Below are positions 11,334 to 22,912 of a stretch of 29,113 nt of DNA, piece after piece. The DNA comes from Ichthyophonus hoferi (taxonomy: Eukaryota; Opisthokonta; Ichthyosporea; Ichthyophonida; Ichthyophonidae). The notes under the pieces are model-generated. The model saw only the letters and a list, made by a program, of their open reading frames with translations. It was not told where the DNA came from and did not search any database. Location: contig NAOQ01000001.1 of NCBI GenBank assembly GCA_002751075.1, positions 209,952 through 239,064 on the forward strand, read 5' to 3'. A program made the position numbers and the translations under genes. The stretch's first letter is position 1. Each line of letters begins with the position of its first letter.

Positions 11334-12660
11334 TTATGACATAGGTTTGCTGACAACATGTTAGATAACAATGTTGAGTATAAATCGAAAAGAAAAAAAT
11401 AGTTAAAAAAAAAAACAATGTTCAAATCTTATTTATATATATAAAGAACATCATGATAAGCTGCAGAAGATATCATCTGGTAAGCAAGGAGTATAGAAGA
11501 AAGATAGAGGATAGACCCTGTGAAGGCATATCTCTAATATGTTAACCACGTTTTTTTTCCCCTACGCAACATGTTATTAGCATCAAGTGTCCAGCAAAAG
11601 GATGTTACGTATGTTATATACATGTTAATATATATATATATATATATTGAGTCATTCTTTTTATTTTAAAGGAATTGCATATATAATCTCTTGAAAACTG
11701 CGTTAATTTTTCAATTTATTTGTTTTCCTTTTGATTGGGAAAATACACATTGGTCGATAGATCGATCTATCATTTGGATCGAAAACCCCTATAAAATGGT
11801 TTGACGCAATGTCTTGATTAGACCTTTACTGGTTATTGATATTTTTTATAACTCTAGTCATCTACGTGTCTAGAACCGTGAGTAATGTAGCACAAATAGC
11901 TTTCTTTTATTGGAAATACCGCGCTTCTACTGATAACAATATGTCCAATAAAGTTACTAAGATAACACTCTTACTAGCTAATTTATTTTTGTGCATTAAA
12001 GTATATACTATATTGATCATAATGTAGATAGAAACGCAGATAAGAAAAAATAGAGAAAGTAGAGAAAGGGATGTATATAGATACAAAGATGGGGAGATAT
12101 AAATAGAGATAGATATAGATAGAGATAAAGAGAGAAATATTCATAGGTAGATCTAGATAGAGATAGACATGGTATTAGATATAATCATAGACATACACAT
12201 GTACATACACATACACACTCATTTGCACACATGCCCACATCACATTCATATATGCCTAACTTCAAATGATCAGATTTGAAAAAGAAATAACAATAAGCAT
12301 AAAGGAAGTGTCCTCTTTCCAATAATACTGCATTTTTTATCCATGGATTAAATAATTTTCGTAAAAGATGCAATTTGGTTAGTGCATATTATAAATATAT
12401 ATTGGTCATAGGCAATATTTTTTTTGGTTTATTGATAAGAGAATTCTTTGTAGATTCGCACAATTCGTAGCTTTAACTACATTTTTACGTAGGCGTATAA
12501 GCTAATAGATTCGCTTTGGTATGTATCTATATCTTCATTGAAATCTTGGAAACCCTTCACGTATTTGTCGATTTTAAGAAAGAGCTTCTCCTAAAAATAC
12601 ATATGCATAATTTGCGATAAGAGTATTTTCTCTGTATTATCATATCAATAAGTAATAATA

Positions 12661-12695
<35 letters not shown>

Positions 12696-13440
12696 ATATA
12701 TATTAGTCTTTTATATCCCGTTCTTAAGAAGGAAAATAGTTGAATTTTCCGAAACAAAGGAAAAGTGGCTCAGTCAGTAGCGTTGCATTGTGCACTTATG
12801 ATAGTCATGATAGGCCTATCGTATTTGGCATAGAATTTCTCAATTATCACATTTTAGCAGGCGTAAAAATATGATTGATTTACAGGTATCATAAGGAAAG
12901 TTTATACCCTGTAAAGTGAAGTTTTACATAATATGCACACATTTGAAGACTGTTTTTTTCAAATTGTAGGATCTAGTCTAGCGGGATTTCAATTGTTTCC
13001 ACTTTGTAAATGACGTCACTAAGGAATTGTATGTATCCAACCAAAAACTGTAAACCGTGGGATTATTGGTAACTTGAGGCAATTAAAAAGATTAATTGGA
13101 GTAAAATATGTAGATAAATGTAGATAAAGTAGTAGTTGGCTCTAATAAACAAATAAATGTATGGATAAGATGTTTTTGATTAAAATTATCAACAGCAACC
13201 TTATATAACTTAAACGATGTTTATGTATTTAAATTTTATTTCAATTACAACATGCTTATTAAATGAACCTTAAAATTTTAGTTGGATGATATCGTATGTC
13301 TATTCTAATCCCCCAAGAGTAGCTTGAAAGTAATTTGATAACGTCACATGACAATTTTCCACAATATCCATGAAAGTTTTAAGGTAATTATTGAAGTGCA
13401 TGTTAGGCATTTTTTAAGAGCAGTACTGTGTACGCTATTA
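11334..13440. other. Gene-poor stretch with simple repeats and a palindrome
   Basis: No gene is supported. The stretch holds TA tracts at 11628-11648 and 12665-12693, a purine-rich GATA/AGATA tract at about 12011-12180, a perfect 16-bp palindrome GATAGATCGATCTATC at 11756-11771, and a full CRE palindrome TGACGTCA at 13011-13018, which is about 1.2 kb upstream of the VGLL-like start codon. TGGCTCAGTCAGTAG at 12766-12780 resembles a tRNA A box, but no B box follows. Confidence 0.5.
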
Positions 13441-13522
13441 TTATATTATATTATATTATATATATATATATATATATATNNNNNNNNNNNNNNNNNNNNN
13501 NNNNATATATATATATATATAT
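13441..13522. repeat. TA tract containing an assembly gap
   Basis: TATTA and TA units flank 25 unknown bases (13480-13504). The true length of this tract is therefore unknown, and the open frames that cross it should be ignored. Confidence 0.95.
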
Positions 13523-14202
13523 GCGCTATGAGATGCGTGGAAGGGTTCTTTATTCTTCTTATGGTGCTATGAAGCTGCCACACAATACAAGTGAGTCTTT
13601 AAACTATGCGACTAAAACTCGTTCTCATATTATAGATTATTAGTGTTTTATGTTTGTAAAGCATACCATACTACCTACTTCCTGCCTCAAAGTCTTTTCT
13701 GTTTTTTTATCTTTTCTCTAAAACGTATAACATGTTTTGGCCTTCTTTCGTGTGGTAGTACTCTATATAACCCCTATTATATTCCTCCCAATATCTCGGT
13801 TCATCTCCAACCCTGTCTCCTAGTGGATTCTTCTTTTTTCCTCCATTGTCCTTTACTATTTCATGCAAGGCTACCTTTTCATGTTACTAGTCAATCCCAG
13901 TCATGGCCAAAAAAATAGCTCAAGAGGTCTAGCAGGATTTTGATAAGTTTTAGTATACCAGGAGTGTTGAGGACCTATAGAACAGGAAGAATGTATGCGT
14001 GTGTGTCTATAATACATATGCTTTTATACGTAGATAAGAAAGAGAGTAAAGCTACGTAACACAGTAGTGAGGTCCTTCATTGCGTTTTTTCCCCCTACCT
14101 TCCAAGGGGCCCGTACTGTCCTTGCTATATCCCTACCTTACCCACAGTGATTATGAGACCCATAGTGATTCTTTCCCCTTCATATAGGCTGCTTCCCGTA
14201 TC
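13523..14202 (+). promoter_or_regulatory. Probable 5' leader of the VGLL-like gene
   Basis: A GTGAGT donor at 13591-13596 and a pyrimidine-rich acceptor ending in AG at 14186-14187 would splice a non-coding leader to within 15 bases of the ATG at 14203. In the ATG frame the codon just before the acceptor junction is TAG, so either the leader is spliced here or translation begins at 14203 from an unspliced leader. Coding continuity from the leader exon is not supported, because the phases do not fit. The transcription start was not identified. Confidence 0.3.
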
Positions 14203-15255
14203 ATGGCAACTGGTAGGTCCCCTATACTCTATGGAAGCACCACTACAGAGGGCACCCAGCAGGATGCAGACGATAATCAGTGGCAACCTGACATAGAGGA
14301 ACACTTTAGACGCAGCCTATCACCTGGGATTGTATCAACCCGAATGACAGTAAGCGACCAGGATGAGATAGGGGAGGAAAAGGATATGGTTAATGATCAT
14401 TTTAATAAATCACTCAACACAAGTAGTACATGGCCAGTAAATACATCACCATACAAAGCCACTAGCAGCCATAAATGGACATCTAATTCTCCTTACTCTA
14501 CTCAGCCCTATCCTCTTCCTCACCAGCGGCAACACGTACAACAACACCAACAGTCACCCTGCTATACATACCCCGAGCAGCCTGTCTATAATGTGACTCA
14601 GGAACTGCCACATCCACATCGATCTATCTCACCACATACCCCCGTATACTATCTTCCCCCACCCTCTCACTACCAGTCATATGCGTCCCCATATGAACCT
14701 CCTCCTGCGCAGGACTCTCCATATGCCCCACCCACCTACCCACCTACCTACCGACATACACCATACTCACATTACCCGAGCAACCCATACCCTAGGCGTG
14801 TCACATATCCATTCCAGCAGACACATTCGGACAACTCACCCATAGGTGTTAACCCATCCGACCCATTAGCGGTTGAAAATCATTTCAAACGTAGTCTAGT
14901 AGTAGAGGGAGGGGGAGAGGAGCCTGATGGGCGGGCCTTAGTAGACGATCATTTTGCACGGAGCCTTGCCGTGTCTGACTGCCCTCGAAATAATGTCCCC
15001 AGTGAACGGGGGCCAGACAATGTAGAAGATCATTTTGCACGCAGTTTGGCGGCTGCGAGGCACCCAAGTCGTTCCTCCCGTGGAAGCACTCCAGGACCCT
15101 TGATAGGTAGGCCTGAGGAAGGTATGCTTAAGCGGTCGTACTCTAATGATGCAGTCGAGCGAGTCATGCCAAATGAACGGTTCGAACCAGCAGACCGGGT
15201 CGCACCTGAGATTGGTCCGAGCGAGGTTGAAGAGCATTTTAGACGGGCCTTATAA
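14203..15255 (+). CDS. VGLL4: Vestigial-like TEAD cofactor with six TDU motifs (VGLL4-like)
   Basis: A 350-residue protein in one uninterrupted frame. TDU motifs, the short helix that Vestigial-like proteins use to bind TEAD/Scalloped, occur six times: IEEHFRRSL (31-39), VNDHFNKSL (63-71), VENHFKRSL (224-232), VDDHFARSL (247-255), VEDHFARSL (274-282) and VEEHFRRAL (342-350). The last ends at the final residue. Human VGLL4 has two, of the same V-(E/D)-(E/D)-H-F form. Residues about 80-215 are disordered and rich in Pro, Tyr, Ser and His; they include two adjacent PPTY motifs (176-179 and 180-183), a known WW-domain ligand. By family, the likely role is a nuclear TEAD cofactor that competes with YAP/Yorkie; that is inference. 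The start is the first ATG after a likely acceptor at 14187. The gene is convergent with the RING gene. Confidence 0.88.
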   Translation: MATGRSPILYGSTTTEGTQQDADDNQWQPDIEEHFRRSLSPGIVSTRMTVSDQDEIGEEKDMVNDHFNKSLNTSSTWPVNTSPYKATSSHKWTSNSPYSTQPYPLPHQRQHVQQHQQSPCYTYPEQPVYNVTQELPHPHRSISPHTPVYYLPPPSHYQSYASPYEPPPAQDSPYAPPTYPPTYRHTPYSHYPSNPYPRRVTYPFQQTHSDNSPIGVNPSDPLAVENHFKRSLVVEGGGEEPDGRALVDDHFARSLAVSDCPRNNVPSERGPDNVEDHFARSLAAARHPSRSSRGSTPGPLIGRPEEGMLKRSYSNDAVERVMPNERFEPADRVAPEIGPSEVEEHFRRAL

Positions 15256-16623
15256 ATATATGGAATGTGTTCGTTTGTTATTCCTATAGCAACCGGCATG
15301 TAGTGGCTGGTTTGTTGAGCGACAACGCTAGGGTTGCCACTACTGGTGGAGAAAGTATTTTTTTTATTTAGGTTTGGGGTATATATGGTTTAAAAAATTT
15401 ATGGTTTGCCTGCATGATTACTATATGTACAAGATACGATGATTGCAGTTGGTTTTATTATCCGTGGTGTATATCTATTCCAAAATGAGATGTCTTTTAC
15501 TATTGGTAATACGGGGCATGTCCTTTTGGGCAGATAATTTATCATACCTGGAGCTTTTATGATTAAGCAATGTATCTAATACTATTGCTTACTCATTTGT
15601 ATATAAGATTAGAGTCATGTGGATCGTGCATTTTGAGATTTTGGTTGATTTTAAGTAAAACGTAGGCACACACACACACATATATATATATATATACTTA
15701 AGACAGTGCAGTGCATGCACATAGATGTGAAAATAGTCTATTATATTTTATCGGCAGTGTGTGCTAAAGGTACCTAACGAGATGGCTTAGAGTAAATGAC
15801 TCCCACCCCATCCCCTTGCTACCTAGTTGTAATTTCCCTCTCATACAAACACCTTCATGCAAGTCTTGCCCACCAAACCGATTTTATTCAGTAATGAATT
15901 ATTAAATATGCAATTTTTCCCGAATCTCAAGGACTATGTGTATGAATGGATAAAGTAAAACGAGAGTAAGAGATGTTTGGATATATAGAACAATATACAG
16001 TTAATATCAAGCTCGCCCAAATATGGGCCGAAGCTCCTCAGGTACCCGTTATATTAATAAATATTATACTGTTACACCCAAATATCTAATCGGTATAGAA
16101 AGATCAAACTCTAGCTTCGTTCACTGACGCACCTGCTATTACAATTTATATATATGTAAAATATATCAAAGAGAATTGGTCGGGTGAAGTTCTGTTGTGT
16201 ATCTATCTATTTCCCCAGACATCCAAATAAATAAAGACATAAGCAGATACAATAATAAAAAAACAGCTACACAATATCTATAGTATACGTCTAGTCTTTC
16301 ACAATTTAATGGTTCGGCTTTAATAGTATTATTTTGTAAAGCACGGATAATAAGAATCATGGTATATAGGAAAACAACATACGCTTCTTTTAATATGAGC
16401 TAGCTTTATTCAGTGAATATAAGGATTCCGAGTATTTGAAATAACATAATTTAAAAAATAAACAACCAAAAAATTCAATATTATTCACAAGTAGGTGCTT
16501 TAGTGACTTTTTACGCGTGGTAAGTGCAATGAAAAATTCGGAGGGAGAATAAGCATGGCAAGATCAGATAATTAGATATAACTAATGACTGCCAATCACC
16601 CCGTACGACTAATTAATGACAAT
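15256..16623. other. Convergent spacer between the VGLL-like and RING genes
   Basis: Holds the 3' UTRs of both genes. A plus-strand AATAAA at 16056-16061 may serve the VGLL-like transcript. A mixed (CA)n(TA)n microsatellite lies at 15667-15696. No coding exon is supported. Confidence 0.5.
16405..16410 (-). promoter_or_regulatory. Candidate poly(A) signal of the RING gene
   Basis: TTTATT on the plus strand is AATAAA on the minus strand, 213 bases beyond the stop of the RING gene. Confidence 0.4.
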
Positions 16624-19600
16624 CTAATCAGGCACGACAGGCTCCCTGCAGACGGGGCACATATTCTTGTTGCGTAGCCATTGAGAGATACAATTGCTGT
16701 GATATTTGTGAAAGCATGGTAGGGTCTTAAGGTTGCTACCCTCTTCAAAATCTTCCAAACATACCAAACAATTCATTTCATCCTGTCCAGTATCGGTTTT
16801 CCTGGAGGCCCTGTGGTTCATCAAGCAATATCATGACATTATTTTACCATCAGGTACCTAACTCGTGGCTGGATCATAAAAGATCTCCTTACTTGATAAC
16901 TCATCAAGTTTGTGTCCATGACTTAATCCTAGGCAATGGATGCTGGATCTATACTCTTAGTAGGTCTTGTGAATAAAGAACCACAAAGGTAAATATATAT
17001 TGCACAAATAAAACAACGGTATAACACCTTGAAACAGACAACTCAAGTACAAAAATGTACATATATAACCCTACCTATAGACAAAGGATGGTAGCGACTC
17101 AATGGCACTATCACATAGGCCTTCTCGTCTTGCAGGGCCCAAACTTTCTCCCAAGGCCAGAATCTCTTCATACGTCATCTCATCAACATCCCCACTGATA
17201 TACCTTGCCTGTTGCATGTCTGATAACCCACAATCGACAGGAGTCAACAGGAGTGATGAGATGGGAAGCACAAAATTGGTAGCCTGGATCCAACATATTG
17301 CAATATATAACTTTACCCCTCTGCAAATCCAGATGAAGGCCTACTAGCCTTTTGTCTCTCGTATAAAGTCATTCTTACTTTCTGTTTTTTTTCGGTTATC
17401 CTTCTTTCTATTTCTTTCACGCTCATCTTCCCCTAATATCCCGCCCCCTCTAGGTGCCACACATGCTATATAACCATCGTACTATTATATTATTATACTA
17501 TTATTCTCCATAAGACCGCAATCCCATTACCTGTTCTAACTGACAAATAGGACCACACAATTTGAAAACTACTGGCCTAAAAGTATTAAAAATGCGTAAG
17601 GAAGTAGCAAGGAAACTATATACATACCAGAGAGTATTGATTGTATGGAGAAAAGTAAATAAGAGACCGACCTATATGCGCATCAATCATTCTTTGCTGT
17701 ACCCTGGCTGCATAGGTGCGATGGTATCTACCCCTTCTGCGTGTTCTGTCTTGTATAATTGGTCCTAGATCTGTAACCATAGTGGTGAATAAAGCATACG
17801 AGGTCGAATATAACTACATAATCAACATGGATGGCACCATGTAATCTTAACTGACAAATTATTTAATACTACTCTATTAATCACATTTGTTTAATTGCTT
17901 AATTAACAGTTACATTACCAAGTAGTCTATATATTGAATTGCACTTAGAAAATATGAAAGGGTTATGTTTATGACAGCCTCTCCTCTGCCACTTGTTTTT
18001 TCTGCAGTTATACTAAATAAAATTTCTTGGCCTTGACTTAATTCAATGCTTGCAATCGCAGCTGCCATTCATAATTAATAAAAAATAATAACTGCATAGA
18101 ATGCAATGGGCGTATTATATATATAAAGCATATTTCTAAACACAAAGTAAACAGGGTTCTAAATATATACATACAAGTCGTGCAAATACAACTTTGACTG
18201 TAATACCTACACTGGCCTTCCTTGTATCCTACATATATCGACACATATCGACTGAGCACACCATGCAAACCTAAACATCTTATCACCTATCCAATATCAT
18301 CACTGTAATCGCAAACAACTATATATATAATTATCCCATAAGCCTCCCCGTTTACCTTCCACTTCATTCAGGTCTTCATGGGACATTGTCTGTTGTGCCC
18401 ACTGTGCTCCAAGCATCATGGCCTGTGCGTTTCGCTGCATCCCATCCTCTGGTTAATGACTCCCAGCTATACCTGTCTACAGTCTCTCCTTTTACATGCT
18501 CCTTGAGCAATGGTTAAACTAGGTGATACTAATCACGGCAAATACCGGAAGATATATACGTAGTATTTATATTTTATTCACACAGCCGGACTATAGGGAT
18601 CGCTCTATTGGTTTAAAACAGTGTGTCGTTAATTATTTAATGATTAATTGATTAAGTAGTAATAAATGCATTTACTATCGCACCAGGAGAATATATGAAT
18701 AGATTAATGAATGCCAGTATAAAGGCTGCAATTCACATGATGATGGTCAGTGTGTTTGTGGACGCGCAGTACATAACTAGGTCCAGGTGTTATGGTAACA
18801 GTAGCAGAGAAATGCAACAAGAAAGAGAGAGAAATTTGAAACAAAGAGAAAATAAGAATATGAAAAAGATAGAAACATGAAATCCAGGAAATACCAAACA
18901 CTAAAAGAGAGGGGGGTACCACCTCCATGTCAAATTCATTTTGTAACTTTAAAGCCATCTCACGATCAGCTTTCTCTGCATCACTGACGGGCTGCAGGGC
19001 CCGTTCCATGGCCCGTCGAGCCATGTCCTCTTCCTCCTCCTGCTCTCTCCCATTCCTTCCTATTAGCCAGCTATACTCACTATCTTAGAATCAACAGGCA
19101 TCAAGCACGTATAAGCAGCCAGTATACTTGTAATTTTAATGTCGCTTAGGGATTAGGCAGATAAACACACCTAGACAAAGAGTGATGCGCAACTTGCTGA
19201 GTATATAGATGTGATTATGGACCAATAAAAGAAGGGAAACATTTAATTATTTACTAAAATAAAACTATACAAAGAAAACCTCACAAGGATTGAAACAAAG
19301 AGAGATTATTCTACATAGAAATTTGAATTACTATACTACATTATACTACACTATAATATAGTGAATATTGAACCTCAGAAATGGTTTGTCATAGAGCTTT
19401 GCCCTTATGAGACATACGTTCATACTAGCCTCACCATACCAAATTTAATGTAAACATTAACATAACATATATGTATAATCCGGACCTGGATGTACATGTC
19501 ACGTACATACATATTCAACAACAAATATACCGGCATATACATACGCATCTACCTACCCGCCCTACTCACCTGCAACATCATAGCAAAGGCTAAGTCCGCA

Positions 19601-22600
19601 CTTAGAGCTGATTCATGTGACTCTTGGTCCTGAAGATTATACACAGGTTACACACCTCCATACAATTTGTCTTTAAAATATAGGATCTCTTCCCTTACAT
19701 CTTAAAACTCTTATTATACCATTCTTTCAACACATAAATAGCCACTTTACTCGAGCCATCTTTCTCATCAACATATACCACATACATATACCCTACTAGC
19801 TCCATAGTAACCAATCATATTTCTTTACTCTTCCTCCCCTATCCCCTCATCAGACATAAGCCATATAAGATCACATATTAAACTCAATCATTATTCAATC
19901 ACGGTGATAATATGCATTATGTAGACCAATTGGATAATGAATATATAATAAGCATATAATGAATATGCAGATACGGAAAAATACGTATATAGAGTCTACC
20001 GGAAAATGGTTGTCATTAGGGATCAATATACTATCTAGGATCCTTTTCTAATCACTCAAATACCATTTGTGTATCTATATCTATATATCTACACCGTCAT
20101 CTATTACGTTTATCCTATATTCACCTTGAGATGTGTAGTTTCCTTGGCATCGTTACGTGTATCGGTGTGAGTAATTGTCGTGCCAGGAGAGGGATGAGAG
20201 GGAGGACTGGCCCTTGGTATCTTACGAGTCGCATTGGCCCATGGTCTCTGGTGGGCTGACCTACTTGAGGCGTGGGGTAGTGATGGGTGAAGGTAAGGTA
20301 TAGAAGGATGTTGTTGGGACTGGTTAGTCGCTAATTGCTGATGTGTTTCATGTGATTTCCTGTTTGCTTCACTGATCTCTTTTCCGTAAGGTGGGGCTGT
20401 CTCTATAGAGTAGTCATGGTTGTCATGGTTGTCATGGTTGTCATGGTTGTCATAGTTATGATAAAGGCGATGACTTTGATCCAATGATGAACTCCTGCAC
20501 TTCCAGCGTGTGTATAGTGTGTAAGAGACAGACACAAAGGCTATGTAGTCTAATAGCTTAAAAGAGAAAGAGGTAGAGGTAAGGGGGAAGGCAAGAGGGG
20601 GAGGAGGATAGGGAAAGCATCATCCAAGCACCAGTATATATGTGTATCATAATTGAACTAATGGTACATTTTGTGTTCTCTTCCAAGATACCAAAGAATA
20701 CAGAAATCAATTAAGAAGCGCCAAAAACCAATATCATACATCATAGAAGAATATTATACTACAATATTACTATATTACTATATTAGAGTGTATAGTATTA
20801 ATAAATATCATATACATATACATAGACTGATTACCTCAATACCTGGCCGTGTTGACTGTGTGTCTCAAGATTGGTAGATATGGTAGGAGTGCCTGCTGCT
20901 TGTGCTCCCTGATCGATCCTTCTCACTTGTCCTATCCCTGCATCTACTAGATCAGATCTAACTGTTAATGAAATAGGCTCATTGGCCATTGGTCTACCTG
21001 GTCTACCCAACCATCTATCCTCATTCTCATTGGTCCTCAACTGGGTCTGGTTGTTATGGTTGCTATGGTATTTATTCACTGGTTCTTCCCCTGCAACCCC
21101 TGTGTTATCCGTTGTAATTGCAACCTTTGATTGACGTACCTTCTTTAAAGGTCTCTTCTCCTTTTCCTCGGAGTTAGATAGGCTGCCCCTATGTACCTGA
21201 CTCTGACCAACACCTGAGAAGTGTCGAGTAGAAGTACCCAATCGTTTGCCTGATGATCTACGATTATTGATAAAATGTGACTGTTGTGCTTGGTGAAGAG
21301 ATGATGTAGGATTATTTCGCAAGTCCTTTTCTATTTTATGTACTAATTGTTCGTTCTTTACGTGTCTGACCCAGTGACTCTGTCTGTTTTCTGAAATAAC
21401 CGGGAAATGTTCATTTGTTCTTGTTTCACGTGTGGTAGGAGTATAGTGGCTGTCGTAAATTTGGGAAGGATAGAAGGGTCTTTGATCACACGTTCTCTCT
21501 CTATCATGTATATCATACGTCGTATTGCTACGAGTTCCGTGTATGGGTGACGATGACGGCCTCTCTATGGTGTGAGTATTGCCTCTTACATTTGCTGACC
21601 TGTTATCCATTCGGGTTGAAGCCGGGTGCCTGGGGTGAAATGAATGTGGTATGGTAGTCGCCGCAGGCTGGACTCCTAGATGCTCTCTTGGTCTGATGGA
21701 GATGGTTATTATACGTCAATGTTAATGTAATTTGATCATAATTATGCTATCTTATATATTATTCCAGTACTAACATGGAGTACTAAAATTATATTGTATT
21801 TAGCCAATATGCTAGATAAATGTTAAGTACCTCAATACATGATCATGATGGACCTGTCCGTACTGGGTCAGAAGGTAGGCTCAGGATAAAAAAAGGAGTA
21901 TATACAGGAAGGAAAAAATATACAAGTAATGAACGTATAGTATAGTATATGATGTCTAGAGTTAGTAAGCACAAAGACAGTTAAAAAAATAAACTAATAA
22001 AATAGATAACATCATTCTTTAAAAACCAAAACATTGATACAGGAAAAAGCGACAGAAACCACCTATTGATAAATACTTTTTAAACTACTCTTTATATTAA
22101 CCTCGATTGAAACCATTGGTACATTATAATTGTAGTTATAATACTTAAGCCATGTGATAAGTATAAGTAATCTTTTATATAATTGACTCTATTCGGACGT
22201 GTTAGCCGTGTTTATTTCATTGTTGAGCAGCCCGCCTTTAACCTATATAACTTGCAATAATAAAATTTCATCTCTCCACCTAAACCCCAGTGTGTTTGTA
22301 AATGTTGCAGTGATAAGGGGTCAATATGAAGCAACCTATGTCCTTCTAGTAGCAATAGTTAGGCTAATAGAAAACCTTAACTTAACTCCCGTCTCTTTCC
22401 CTTGCTCCCACCCTCCCTATATATCATTTATGATTTATGTCTGCATACATATCCTCACCCCCATCCAGAAAACTACAGCAATTGCAGGTTATTACTAGAG
22501 AGTACTTGGGAAGCAAGCACCTTACACGGAGTATCCTTGAAACACCTGGCTTGCACTACACTAATTTAAAACTTAAACACATATACACTGAGAATAACTA

Positions 22601-22912
22601 GTAATCAATGAATTTCCTTAAATAAAAAATAAAACGAAAAAAAAAAATAGGCAGATCAAATATGCAACACATAGTATACAATAGTGCTATGAAAACATAG
22701 ATATAAGCAATCACGGGCATGACATAGGCAAATAAGAGAAGTACAAATAGTATAATACATGCCCAAACCTGTTATCACCTTTCAAAAGTATAATTATTTC
22801 GTAGTTCTTCCTCTCCCACTGTATCCGGTATATATATGGGCTCATCTACAGTTGTTTGTGAGGGCCGGGAAGAAGAATGATGAGGATAATTGGCACCTGG
22901 ACGGTTAGGCAT
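16624..22912 (-). CDS. RING-H2 E3 ubiquitin ligase candidate
   Basis: Eight minus-strand exons join in phase: 22912-22779, 21692-20835, 20494-20125, 19629-19570, 19039-18923, 18446-18356, 17219-17075 and 16810-16624. They give 653 residues from MPNRPGANYP to CREPVVPD. Residues 1 to about 455 are disordered, with an (Asn-His-Asp)n run in exon 3. Next come LAFAMMLQEEEEDMARRAM and REMALKLQNEFD, acidic LQ-type helices resembling motifs found near RING domains of other ubiquitin ligases. MTYEEILALGESLG and AIESLPSFVYR follow, as in BIG BROTHER- and RNF38/44-type ligases. The RING-H2 is at 606-646: C-x2-C-x14-C-x-H-x2-H-x2-C-x10-C-x2-C, with all eight ligands present. The expected role is E2 binding and substrate ubiquitination; the substrate is unknown. 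The end of exon 5 could instead be 18920, adding one Val. The start of exon 5 (19039 or 19042) is the least certain junction. Confidence 0.85.
20413..20457 (-). repeat. Coding 9-bp minisatellite in the RING gene
   Basis: Five 9-base units (plus-strand GTCATGGTT, the last with one change) lie in frame within exon 3 and encode repeated Asn-His-Asp in a disordered region. Unit length is a multiple of three, so copy-number change would keep the frame. Confidence 0.9.

Noticed and set aside
10325-11450. Similar GTTCAAA...TATATATA stretches on both sides of the transposase as terminal repeats
   Set aside because: They lie in the same orientation, not inverted, and consist mostly of AT-rich simple sequence.
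12766-12780. tRNA or SINE head (TGGCTCAGTCAGTAG), with similar hints near 1407 and 28375
   Set aside because: No locus has both A and B boxes or a cloverleaf, so none is reported as an RNA gene or SINE.
21831-21870. Possible extra RING-gene exon ending in ...CATGTATTGAG/GTACTT, echoing the end of exon 2
   Set aside because: No acceptor gives the phase needed after exon 1, whereas exon 1 joins exon 2 directly in phase.
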